A stretch of DNA of 64,000 nucleotides from Desulfobacteraceae bacterium Eth-SRB1 (GTDB taxonomy: Bacteria > Desulfobacterota > Desulfobacteria > Desulfobacterales > ETH-SRB1). The stretch covers positions 1,059,127 to 1,123,126 of the forward strand of contig RPGP01000040.1 of assembly GCA_004193555.1 (NCBI GenBank). The letters are read 5' to 3'. A program made the position numbers and the translations under genes. A model generated the notes under the pieces. That model worked only from the letters and a program-made list of their open reading frames with translations, was not told where the DNA came from and searched no databases. Shown here piece by piece: positions 52,497 through 60,967 of the stretch (position 1 is the first letter of the stretch; every line of letters starts with the position of its first letter).

Positions 52497-54539
52497 ATGA
52501 GAATGACAATCGGAAGGAAGTTGGCGCTGGGCTTTGGGGGATTAGTACTATTAATCCTCGTCGTTGGAGCTATTAGTTACTCTTCGTTATCCAGGATTTT
52601 GGACAAGGTCGAGAAGGCAGATGATGCCAATCGTCTTGTAAGGCTTTCTCTGGAGGCAAGAAGAGCTGAGAAGAATTTCATGTTTAGGCATGACAAATCC
52701 TACATTAACGAGAATGCTGAGATCCTATCAGCGATGTTTAAACAGGTAGAGGAGACAAAAGCCAAATTCAAGCAGCAGGTTAACAAAGACCAGATGGATG
52801 AGATGACAAGGCGATTCCATGAATATGCAGCGGCTTTTGATTCCTATGTGGATTTAGAGAACAAGAAAAACCTAAGTATGGAAAAAATGAGGATACAGGC
52901 TCGTGAGTCTCTCGCACAAGCCGACGTCATCCGGGCGGATCAGAAGAAGCAACTTGCCGAAAGGAAAGAGAAAGACGCAGTCTTTCTGGATGACAAGATG
53001 GCCAAGGCCGATGACGCCAATCGGCTGATCAAGTGGTTTATAGAGGTACGCAAGAACGAGAAAGAATTCATCATCACCAATGGCGATCAAGGGTGGAAGG
53101 ATAAGCACCAAGATCTGATGGCTAAGATCTACAATCTGTCCACAGATCTCAAGCCCCGGTTCAAGCTGGCTCAGAATATCGAACAGATCGACAAGGTCAT
53201 TGCAGCGGTGAAGGCCTATGACGCCGCATTTGATAAATTCGCTGGCCTTATGAAAGCGCAAAATGATGGGGCTAACCTTATGGTCCAGGCCGCAAGGGAG
53301 GCCCAGGAAATCTGCAAGACAGTCCGTGCAGACCAGAAATCTCAGGTGCAGGCAATATTTTCCAACACAATACTCTTGCTCATTGTCTCTGTGTTGATTA
53401 CTCTATTGGCTGGCATTACGGCAGGTGTTGTGATCACCAGAGCTATAACTATTCCTGTCCGCCAACTGGTATCTGCATCCCAGACCGTTGCTAATAGTGA
53501 TCTGACCCGTGATGTAGAGGTGAAAGCAGGAGATGAAGTGGGCATGCTGGCCGCTGCCTTTCAGCAGATGGTGGAGAGTCTTAGAGGTCTCGTTGGTGAG
53601 GCCCAGAATACAGCGGAGAAGGTATCTGCAACATCCCAGGAGTTATCTTCCTCGGCCCAGGAGATGAATGCTACTACCGAGGAGGTCTCTTCCACGGTTC
53701 AGCAGGTTGCCACCGGTTCGACCAAACAGGCCGAGGCCACTGAAACGACATCAAAGATTATAGAGGATATTTCAACTACTATAAAAGAAAACGCCTCTGC
53801 TGCGCAGTCGGCCTCAGTCGCATCCATGGAGGCCATTGAAAAGGCACAGATCGGCAAGAATGCCACCCGGAAGGCAGTAGAAAAGATGGGGCAGATAGAT
53901 TCCGTAATCAATGAATCGGTCAGTTCTGTTCGTGGGCTGAAAGACAGGTCCCAGCAGATAGGCCGGATTGTTGAGGTAATTACCGGTTTTGCCAACCAGA
54001 CCAATCTTCTCTCCTTAAATGCGGCCATTGAAGCGGCCAGGGCCGGTGAATCAGGTCGAGGGTTTGCGGTGGTGGCCGAGGAGGTCCGCAAACTTGCAGA
54101 AGGTTCTAAAAAGTCGGCCGAAGAGATTTCCGACCTGATTGCAGAGATACAGGCAGAAACAGAAAAGACGGCTACTTCCATAAATTCAGGAAGTAAAGAG
54201 GTGGCCGAGGGGATGGAAGTGGCTAAAGAATCCGCTGTGGCATTTGAAGAGATTATCAAAGGGGTGGAGGAAGCAGGCGCCGTGAGCCAGCAGGTCGCAA
54301 GCGCAAGTCAGCAGATCGTAGAGGGTATCGAAAAGATAGTGAAGTTCATGGAGGAGATATCAACGACGGCCGAAGAGAATGCCTCGGCTGTACAGGAGGT
54401 ATCGGCCTCCACCGAGGAGCAGACAGCTTCCATGGAAGAGATGGCCTCATCCGCCCAGGAGCTGTCAGATATGGCAATTAAATTAGCTGAATTGACGGCA
54501 AAATTTAAGGTGGGAGGAGATAAAGATGTTAGAAGATAG
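52497..54539 (+). CDS. methyl-accepting chemotaxis protein with bimodular helical sensor
   Basis: TM segments, HAMP, signalling hairpin [35 protein letters not shown]; duplicated ADDANRLxxxxxExRxxEKxF motif. Confidence 0.93.
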   Translation: MRMTIGRKLALGFGGLVLLILVVGAISYSSLSRILDKVEKADDANRLVRLSLEARRAEKNFMFRHDKSYINENAEILSAMFKQVEETKAKFKQQVNKDQMDEMTRRFHEYAAAFDSYVDLENKKNLSMEKMRIQARESLAQADVIRADQKKQLAERKEKDAVFLDDKMAKADDANRLIKWFIEVRKNEKEFIITNGDQGWKDKHQDLMAKIYNLSTDLKPRFKLAQNIEQIDKVIAAVKAYDAAFDKFAGLMKAQNDGANLMVQAAREAQEICKTVRADQKSQVQAIFSNTILLLIVSVLITLLAGITAGVVITRAITIPVRQLVSASQTVANSDLTRDVEVKAGDEVGMLAAAFQQMVESLRGLVGEAQNTAEKVSATSQELSSSAQEMNATTEEVSSTVQQVATGSTKQAEATETTSKIIEDISTTIKENASAAQSASVASMEAIEKAQIGKNATRKAVEKMGQIDSVINESVSSVRGLKDRSQQIGRIVEVITGFANQTNLLSLNAAIEAARAGESGRGFAVVAEEVRKLAEGSKKSAEEISDLIAEIQAETEKTATSINSGSKEVAEGMEVAKESAVAFEEIIKGVEEAGAVSQQVASASQQIVEGIEKIVKFMEEISTTAEENASAVQEVSASTEEQTASMEEMASSAQELSDMAIKLAELTAKFKVGGDKDVRR

Positions 54540-55008
54540 AACTGCCGGAAAAGAGATTCAGGTAGTAATCTTTCGCCTTGGAAGGGAAGAGTTCGGAGTC
54601 AGGATAGATCAGGTGAAAGAGATTATTGAAATGACCCATATAACCCGAATGCCAAAGGCCCCGTCTTTTATCGAAGGGGTAATAAACCTCAGGGGGCAGG
54701 TGATTGCTGTTATTGATTTAGCCAAACAGTTTGATCTCCCTGCATCCGAGCATGACGAAGAAACCCGAATCGTAGTGGTTGATGTTGATGATAACACAGT
54801 GGGCATGCTTGTTGATTCTGTCCCCGAGGTACTCAGAATCTCTGCGGAGGATATTGATCCGACCCCCTCCCTTATAGAGAACAGGATAGATACAAGATAT
54901 ATTGAAGGGATCGGGAAGCTCGAGGACCGTCTCTTTGTCCTGCTGAAACTCGGCAAGGTGCTTTCTCCCGAAGAGGTGGAAAGGATGGAAGAGACGGTGG
55001 GGGATTGA
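54526..55008 (+). CDS. cheW: chemotaxis coupling protein CheW
   Basis: [56 protein letters not shown]. Confidence 0.94.
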   Translation: MLEDRTAGKEIQVVIFRLGREEFGVRIDQVKEIIEMTHITRMPKAPSFIEGVINLRGQVIAVIDLAKQFDLPASEHDEETRIVVVDVDDNTVGMLVDSVPEVLRISAEDIDPTPSLIENRIDTRYIEGIGKLEDRLFVLLKLGKVLSPEEVERMEETVGD

Positions 55009-55056
55009 TGCTGGATGCTTGAAACTTGAAACCGGATGCTTGAAACTTAATGCTGA
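55009..55056 (+). repeat. heptad spacer between cheW and cheD
   Basis: GATGCTG GATGCTT GAAACTT GAAACCG GATGCTT GAAACTT AATGCTG. Confidence 0.9.
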
Positions 55057-55538
55057 ACAAAAAAATCAATGTCGGTCTGGGTGAGGTGAAAACAGCCACG
55101 AACCCTCATATGTTGGTCACACCGCCGGTTGGTTCCTGTGTGGTTGTCATGCTTTACGATGAATTGATGGGGATAGGGAGCATGGCTCACATTATGCTGC
55201 CGGATATCAACATGGCTAAGGCAAAAAACAACAGGGCCAGGTTCGCCAATACTGCCGTGGAGATTATGCTGAAAGAGATGATCGATCTGGGTGCGGTCAG
55301 AAGGCGGATAAAGGCCAAGATAGCGGGAGGGGCAAATATGTTTCCAAATGTGAATCGAAATAGTGAGTTGCATATTGGGTTGAGAAATGTTGTTGCGGTG
55401 AAGGGTGAATTAAAGAAAAGAAAAATCAGGCTCGTGGCGGAAGATACAGAAGGGAATTATGGTCGCTGTGTGGAATTTTTTCTTGAAACAGGGGTAGTGA
55501 GGACAAAAAGCGCTTTACACGGCAACAGAGAAATTTGA
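55050..55538 (+). CDS. cheD: chemoreceptor glutamine deamidase CheD
   Basis: TPPVGSCVVVMLYDELMGIGSMAHIMLPD; AKIAGGANMF. Confidence 0.92.
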   Translation: MLNKKINVGLGEVKTATNPHMLVTPPVGSCVVVMLYDELMGIGSMAHIMLPDINMAKAKNNRARFANTAVEIMLKEMIDLGAVRRRIKAKIAGGANMFPNVNRNSELHIGLRNVVAVKGELKKRKIRLVAEDTEGNYGRCVEFFLETGVVRTKSALHGNREI

Positions 55539-55547
55539 GGAGGGATT

Positions 55548-55913
55548 ATGAGGGCAAAAATTTTGATCGTGGATGATGCGGCATTTATGAGGATGATGTT
55601 GTCTGACATCCTTGTAGAAAAAGGTTATGAGATCGCCGGAGAGGCCGAAGATGGCGGAAAGGCACTCAGGCTTTATAAAGAGTTGAAGCCGGATTTGGTA
55701 ACCATGGATATCGTTATGCCGGAAGTTGGGGGCATCGAATCGATAAGGGAAATCCTGAAGATAGATCCCGAGGCAAAGATACTCGTAGTCAGCGCCTTAG
55801 GCCAGCAGGCGCTGGTGAAGGAAGCTATTGATGCGGGAGCAAAGGGTTTTGTGGTCAAGCCTTTTCAGCCTGAAAAGGTGACCGAGGAAATTGAGAAGAT
55901 CCTGGGCGGGTAG
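55548..55913 (+). CDS. cheY: CheY-like response regulator
   Basis: ILIVDDAAFMRMMLSDILVEKGYEIAGEAEDG...DIVMPEVGG...KGFVVKPF. Confidence 0.92.
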   Translation: MRAKILIVDDAAFMRMMLSDILVEKGYEIAGEAEDGGKALRLYKELKPDLVTMDIVMPEVGGIESIREILKIDPEAKILVVSALGQQALVKEAIDAGAKGFVVKPFQPEKVTEEIEKILGG

Positions 55914-55998
55914 AGAAACTTGAAATTTGAAACTCGATGCTGGATGTTGACTCCAAAAACATTGTTATGAGAGCTACTGGAAATAGTGAAGGAAAAAG

Positions 55999-57069
55999 AT
56001 GACTAACAAGATTCGTGTTCTGGTGGTGGATGATTCCGCCTTGATGAGGCTGATGATTTCAGACATTCTCAATTCTGATGAGGAGATCAAGGTGGTGGCT
56101 ACGGCCAGAGATGGTGAAGACGGTATTAAGAAAGTAACCGAGCTAAGACCCGACGTGGTTACCCTCGATATTGAAATGCCGCGTCTGGATGGTTTGCACG
56201 CCCTGGGTTATATCATGAGCGAGATTCCCACTCCTGTGGTCATGATCAGCGCCTATACTCAAAAAGGGGCAGAGGCTACCTTTCGTGCACTGGAGTACGG
56301 AGCGGTCGATTTTGTTTCCAAGCCATCAGGGCCTATATCAGGAGATATAAGAGCGATAGGCGATGAATTGATAGCCAAGGTAAAAATGGCTGCTTCGGTC
56401 GATTTTAATAACCTTGGATTCATACGGCCTAAAAAGATTTCTGAAAAGTATATAAAACATAAACCCGGGAAAATTGTTCCGGGAGTCGGGGTTGTGGCTA
56501 TTGGAGCATCCACGGGAGGACCTCGTGCCTTAGAGAAGATTCTCCCCCAGCTTGACCCTGATATTCCCGCAGGATTATTGGTTGTGCAGCACATGCCCAA
56601 AGGGTTTACTGAAACGTTTGCCGCCAGACTCGACAGGGAATCTAAAATAGATATAAGAGAGGCAAAAGCTGGTGATAAAATAGAACAGGGAAAGGCATTG
56701 ATTGCGCCTGGTGATTATCACATGTCTATAATGATAGAAACAACAGGCAATAATATGGCTGGTGGTGTTATAAGTCTTAATCAGGATCCTCCTGTCCATG
56801 GCCTGAGGCCCACGGTTGATACCATGATGCTTTCAGCGGCAGAGGCCTACGGGAATAAAATTGTAGGAGTTCTTCTGACGGGCATGGGCAGCGACGGAGC
56901 AAAGGGAATGAAGGCCATAAAGGAGAATAAGGGCAGGACAATTGCCCAGGATAAGGATACCTGTGTGGTGTATGGTATGCCCAGAGCGGCAGTTGAAGCG
57001 GGGATTGTGGATAAGGTGGTTCCTTTAGATAAGATGGCGGAAGAGATAATGAAGATGCTGGAAACTTGA
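55999..57069 (+). CDS. cheB: protein-glutamate methylesterase CheB
   Basis: REC domain plus GASTGGPRALEKILPQL, VVQHMPKGFTETFAARLD, GVLLTGMGSDGAKG. Confidence 0.95.
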   Translation: MTNKIRVLVVDDSALMRLMISDILNSDEEIKVVATARDGEDGIKKVTELRPDVVTLDIEMPRLDGLHALGYIMSEIPTPVVMISAYTQKGAEATFRALEYGAVDFVSKPSGPISGDIRAIGDELIAKVKMAASVDFNNLGFIRPKKISEKYIKHKPGKIVPGVGVVAIGASTGGPRALEKILPQLDPDIPAGLLVVQHMPKGFTETFAARLDRESKIDIREAKAGDKIEQGKALIAPGDYHMSIMIETTGNNMAGGVISLNQDPPVHGLRPTVDTMMLSAAEAYGNKIVGVLLTGMGSDGAKGMKAIKENKGRTIAQDKDTCVVYGMPRAAVEAGIVDKVVPLDKMAEEIMKMLET

Positions 57070-57105
57070 AACCGGATGCTGGAAACTGGTTTCTGGATGG
57101 TGGAG
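57059..57105 (+). repeat. heptad spacer between cheB and cheA
   Basis: CTGGAAA CTTGAAA CCGGATG CTGGAAA CTGGTTT CTGGATG. Confidence 0.85.
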
Positions 57106-57117
57106 AAAGCAGGAAAG

Positions 57118-59010
57118 ATGAGCGATAATTCTAAATATATGAAGGCATTTATCGCTGAGGCACAAGAGAACCTTCAGGATATGAACAGCGCCCTTTTGGA
57201 ATTAGAGAAGGATCCGGGCAGAAGGGAGTTCATAGATGAGATATTTCGCCATGCCCATACCATAAAAAGTGGCGCGGCCTCCATGGAGTATGAAGAAATA
57301 TCGACGCTCGCCCACGAGATGGAAAGCCTCATGGACAGGTTGCGAAGCCAGAACATAAAACCCGATTCTTCTGTTATAGATATACTATTTCAAACTTTTG
57401 ACCTCCTGGAGACGCTTGTAAGTGGTGTGGCAAAACAGGAAAAAAGAGAAATAGAGATAACCCCCCTGATAGACAAAGTTAAGACGATATCTCTTGCGGG
57501 GCCTCCTTTTAAGCCCGAGACAGCAGAAGAGGGGCAGGTGCCTGTAGAGCCGGAAAAAGGTACCCCGGAAAAAAAGAAATTTAACATTGAGATCAAGGTT
57601 AAATTGAAAGACGACTGTGTATTCAAATCGATCAGGGCCTTTATGGTGCTGAAAAGTCTGGGCAAAATCGGCGAAATAGTCAACACGACACCCGAAGTCA
57701 GAGACATAGAAGATGAGAAGTTTGATCAATTGTTCACGGTCTTTTTTGCAACCACTGAGAATGAAAAAAATATTAGGAAGGCCGTCGAAGCCGTGTCAGA
57801 GATAGACAGCGTGGATATTTTAACTGTTGGCAGGCTCGCAATAAAAGCTCCTTCCTTGACTACGACAGCCCAGAGCGTCCGGGTGGACATAGAACGACTT
57901 GACAAACTCATGAACCTGGTTGGGGAGTTGGTCATCGACAAGATCAAATTGATCCGGATCGGCTCGATTCATGAGATACCCGAACTAATAGAGACCATTA
58001 CCCATCTGGATCGATTGATCACTGATGTTCAGGATGAGGTGATGCAGGCAAGGCTCGTTCCAGTTGATATGATCTTTAACAGGTTCCCAAGAATGGTAAG
58101 AGACCTGGCCAGAGTGGAGAACAAGAAAGTTGACTTCATAGTAGAAGGGACAGAAATCGAGGTAGACAGGACCATACTGGATAAGATCAGCGATCCCCTG
58201 ATTCATTTGCTCAGGAATTCTGTTGACCATGGGATCGAATCTGCTGCGGAAAGAAAGAGCGCTGGAAAGCCTGAGACCGGTTCCATAAAACTGACAGCAA
58301 ATCGTAAAAAGGAGCACGTGATCATAGAAATTTCGGATGACGGAATGGGGATAGATGCTGACCGGATTCTTGACATGGCCATAAAGAAAGGTATTATAAC
58401 TCTGGAAGAAAGTATTAAGCTGAATGACAAAGAGAAACTGATGCTGATATGCGCTCCCGGCCTCTCTACTTGCAAAAAGGCTACGGATGTCTCCGGCAGG
58501 GGGGTTGGGATGGACGTGGTTAAGACAACAATAGAATCCATTGACGGCATGCTGGTCATAGATTCAGAGAAAGGCGCCGGGACCAAAACCGTTCTGAAAT
58601 TACCCCTGACCATGGCAATAGCACGGGGCCTGCTGGTTATGGTGGGGGAGGAAATTTTTATCGTTCCCCTGGCTGATGTGCAGGAGATAGTGAGTGTCAG
58701 AGCCGCTGATGTAAAAACAATTAAGGGGGAAGAGGCAATTTTCTTGAGAGAGGAAGTTGTTCCTCTTATACAATTAGACAGGACCATGGGGCTTGATCTA
58801 AAAGAAGAGTCAAAGTCGGAATTCAATGCCCTAATAGTGGAAGTTGGCGGAAAACCGGCGGGCTTGGTGGTCGATTCTCTGTTAGGACAGCAGGAAATCG
58901 TTATTAAGTCGTTGGATAGCTATCTAAAAGGAGTCAAGGGTTATGCCGGCGCTACTATCCTGGGAGATGGAAAGGTGGCCTTTATATTGGATGTGCCATC
59001 GTTCGTGTAA
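57118..59010 (+). CDS. cheA: chemotaxis histidine kinase CheA
   Basis: Hpt FRHAHTIKSGAASMEYEEIS, LIHLLRNSVDHGIE, CheW-like C-terminus. The ORF track start at 57076 is repeat-derived. Confidence 0.94.
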   Translation: MSDNSKYMKAFIAEAQENLQDMNSALLELEKDPGRREFIDEIFRHAHTIKSGAASMEYEEISTLAHEMESLMDRLRSQNIKPDSSVIDILFQTFDLLETLVSGVAKQEKREIEITPLIDKVKTISLAGPPFKPETAEEGQVPVEPEKGTPEKKKFNIEIKVKLKDDCVFKSIRAFMVLKSLGKIGEIVNTTPEVRDIEDEKFDQLFTVFFATTENEKNIRKAVEAVSEIDSVDILTVGRLAIKAPSLTTTAQSVRVDIERLDKLMNLVGELVIDKIKLIRIGSIHEIPELIETITHLDRLITDVQDEVMQARLVPVDMIFNRFPRMVRDLARVENKKVDFIVEGTEIEVDRTILDKISDPLIHLLRNSVDHGIESAAERKSAGKPETGSIKLTANRKKEHVIIEISDDGMGIDADRILDMAIKKGIITLEESIKLNDKEKLMLICAPGLSTCKKATDVSGRGVGMDVVKTTIESIDGMLVIDSEKGAGTKTVLKLPLTMAIARGLLVMVGEEIFIVPLADVQEIVSVRAADVKTIKGEEAIFLREEVVPLIQLDRTMGLDLKEESKSEFNALIVEVGGKPAGLVVDSLLGQQEIVIKSLDSYLKGVKGYAGATILGDGKVAFILDVPSFV

Positions 59011-59141
59011 GGAAAAAAAATTGAAGCTTGGGAAAGGAAAGTTGAAATTTGGGCATGTATTGCGATTTTTATGTGTTATCCAGTTTCGAATTTAATGGCG
59101 CCATTTTGACTATGGATTTTTGACTGAAGGGAGGAACTACT

Positions 59142-59789
59142 ATGAATGATTTTGGCATATTGAGTGAAAAACAGATTGATGCCTTAAAGGAGGTAGGCAC
59201 TATTGGGGCCGGTCACGCTGCCAACGCTCTCTCACAATTGGTTGGTAGAAAGATTATGATATCTGTGCCGGAAGTGAAAGCGGTCTCCCTGAAGAAGGTG
59301 GTGAAACTGGTCGGGCCGCCGGAAAGCTTGGTGGCTGTGGTATATACGAACCTTATGGGTGATACCCGGGGAAGGTCCCTGTTGATATTTCCCAGGCAGA
59401 GCGTGTTTAACCTGGTGGATATATTAATGAAGCGGCCTGCCGGGCAGACTAAATTTTTAAAGGAAATCGATTGTTCAGCCATCAAAGAGGTAGGAAACAT
59501 CCTGGCAGGGGCTTTTTTGACCACGTTAGCCGACTTTTTGAATATAGCGTTGATACCCTCCGTGCCCCTGCTGGCCTATGACATGATCGGGGCAATCCTG
59601 GAAGCCCTGGCTATCGAATTCGGTAAGGATGCGGATTACATATTCTGTATCCAGACGGAATTTATGGACCCAACACTTGATATAGGAGGGAGCTTTATAT
59701 TGGTATTCGACCGTAAGTCCTTAAACGTTATAACTGAGAAGATTGATATGAAAATCAAGGAGATGACGATAAATAAGAAAAAAACCTGA
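59142..59789 (+). CDS. cheC: CheC-type phosphatase
   Basis: LSEKQIDALKEVGTIGAGHAANALSQLVGRKIMISVPEV; IKEVGNILAGAFLTTLADFL. Confidence 0.9.
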   Translation: MNDFGILSEKQIDALKEVGTIGAGHAANALSQLVGRKIMISVPEVKAVSLKKVVKLVGPPESLVAVVYTNLMGDTRGRSLLIFPRQSVFNLVDILMKRPAGQTKFLKEIDCSAIKEVGNILAGAFLTTLADFLNIALIPSVPLLAYDMIGAILEALAIEFGKDADYIFCIQTEFMDPTLDIGGSFILVFDRKSLNVITEKIDMKIKEMTINKKKT

Positions 59790-59950
59790 TGCTGGATGCT
59801 TCCGATACAGCGAAAAAAATCCTAATAGTAGATGACCAGGAAGAGATTAGAAGACTGGTGGAGATGGCTCTCAGGGTTGAGGATTATCATATTTTTCAGG
59901 CTGAAAGCGGGGAAGAGGTCTTTAAGGAGCATTTTTATGGAGAAAAATGA
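59789..59950 (+). pseudogene. truncated receiver domain (N-terminal 53 aa)
   Basis: MLDASDTAKKILIVDDQEEIRRLVEMALRVEDYHIFQAESGEEVFKEHFYGEK*; lacks the phosphoacceptor strand and the rest of REC. Confidence 0.7.
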
Positions 59951-60812
59951 TTTATTTGCCGGTTATTCATATGCCGATCAACTGAAAAAATATTCGCATG
60001 ATCTTGTTATGGCTTACAAAGCTGAAAAAGAAAAACAGAAAGATTTGCAAATTGCCAGGAAGCAACTTTTGAAATATGCTGATGATTTGAACAAGACGGT
60101 CTCAGCTTTGAACGCTGTTAACCAGGAACTACGGGAAGCTTACATTGACACCGTTAACCGGCTTGTAATAGCTGCTGAGTATAAAGATGAAGACACGGGC
60201 TCCCATATCGTTCGCATTAGTCGATACAGCGCCCTGTTAGCCGAAAAACTTGGGTTGCCGGCCAGGAAGGTCCAGGATATTCTCTATGCTGCTCCCATGC
60301 ACGATGTGGGAAAAATTGGAATTCCCGATAATATTCTGATGAAACCCGGCAAATTAACAAAAGAAGAATTCGATTTCATGAAGACCCATACCACTATAGG
60401 AGCAAAAATCCTGGCGAATTCTAAATCGGCAATATTACAGGTTGCAACGCAGATAGCCCTCTCTCACCATGAAAAATGGAACGGCAAGGGATATCCCCAG
60501 GGCCTTTCCGGGGATGTCATTCCTCTGGCAGCCAGAATTGTCGGCCTGGTGGACACTTTTGATGCGCTTACGTCTAAACGTCCTTACAAAGAGTCCTATC
60601 CTGTGGAAGTTGCCCTTGAAATTATCAGGAAAGAGCGAGGCCGGCATTTTGATCCTGATATGACAGATGTATTTTTGGAAAATATAGATGAGATTTTGAA
60701 AATAAAATCAGAAATAGATTCTGCTGAGGATGTTGCGCAGTCCGATTTTGTGTTGAGCGAAAGAGATCAGTCTGAAAGAAAATATTCAGACAGGATAACC
60801 CTGGGGCGGTGA
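59937..60812 (+). CDS. HD-GYP domain protein
   Basis: AAPMHDVGKIGIPDNILMKPGKLTKEEF; HHEKWNGKGYPQGLSGDVIPLAARIVGLVDTFDALTSKRPYK. Confidence 0.9.
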   Translation: MEKNDLFAGYSYADQLKKYSHDLVMAYKAEKEKQKDLQIARKQLLKYADDLNKTVSALNAVNQELREAYIDTVNRLVIAAEYKDEDTGSHIVRISRYSALLAEKLGLPARKVQDILYAAPMHDVGKIGIPDNILMKPGKLTKEEFDFMKTHTTIGAKILANSKSAILQVATQIALSHHEKWNGKGYPQGLSGDVIPLAARIVGLVDTFDALTSKRPYKESYPVEVALEIIRKERGRHFDPDMTDVFLENIDEILKIKSEIDSAEDVAQSDFVLSERDQSERKYSDRITLGR

Positions 60813-60967
60813 AAATCATGCTTTCTATTGTACTATTTTCTTTGCAATGCGATTTGGCTTTTTGTTCCTAAAAATTGCGGATTTTGAATTTAAGGAATTC
60901 TATCAATCCAGCGGCACAGCCTCGGGCATTGAGATGGAGTCGCGGGGCATATGCTGAGGAGGCCATT

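Noticed and set aside
58203-58826. 207-aa antisense ORF over cheA (also 53699-54259, 45004-45465, 48610-49179, 62086-62766)
   Set aside because: Shadow ORFs on the opposite strand of well-supported kinase, MCP and regulator genes; no recognisable motifs.
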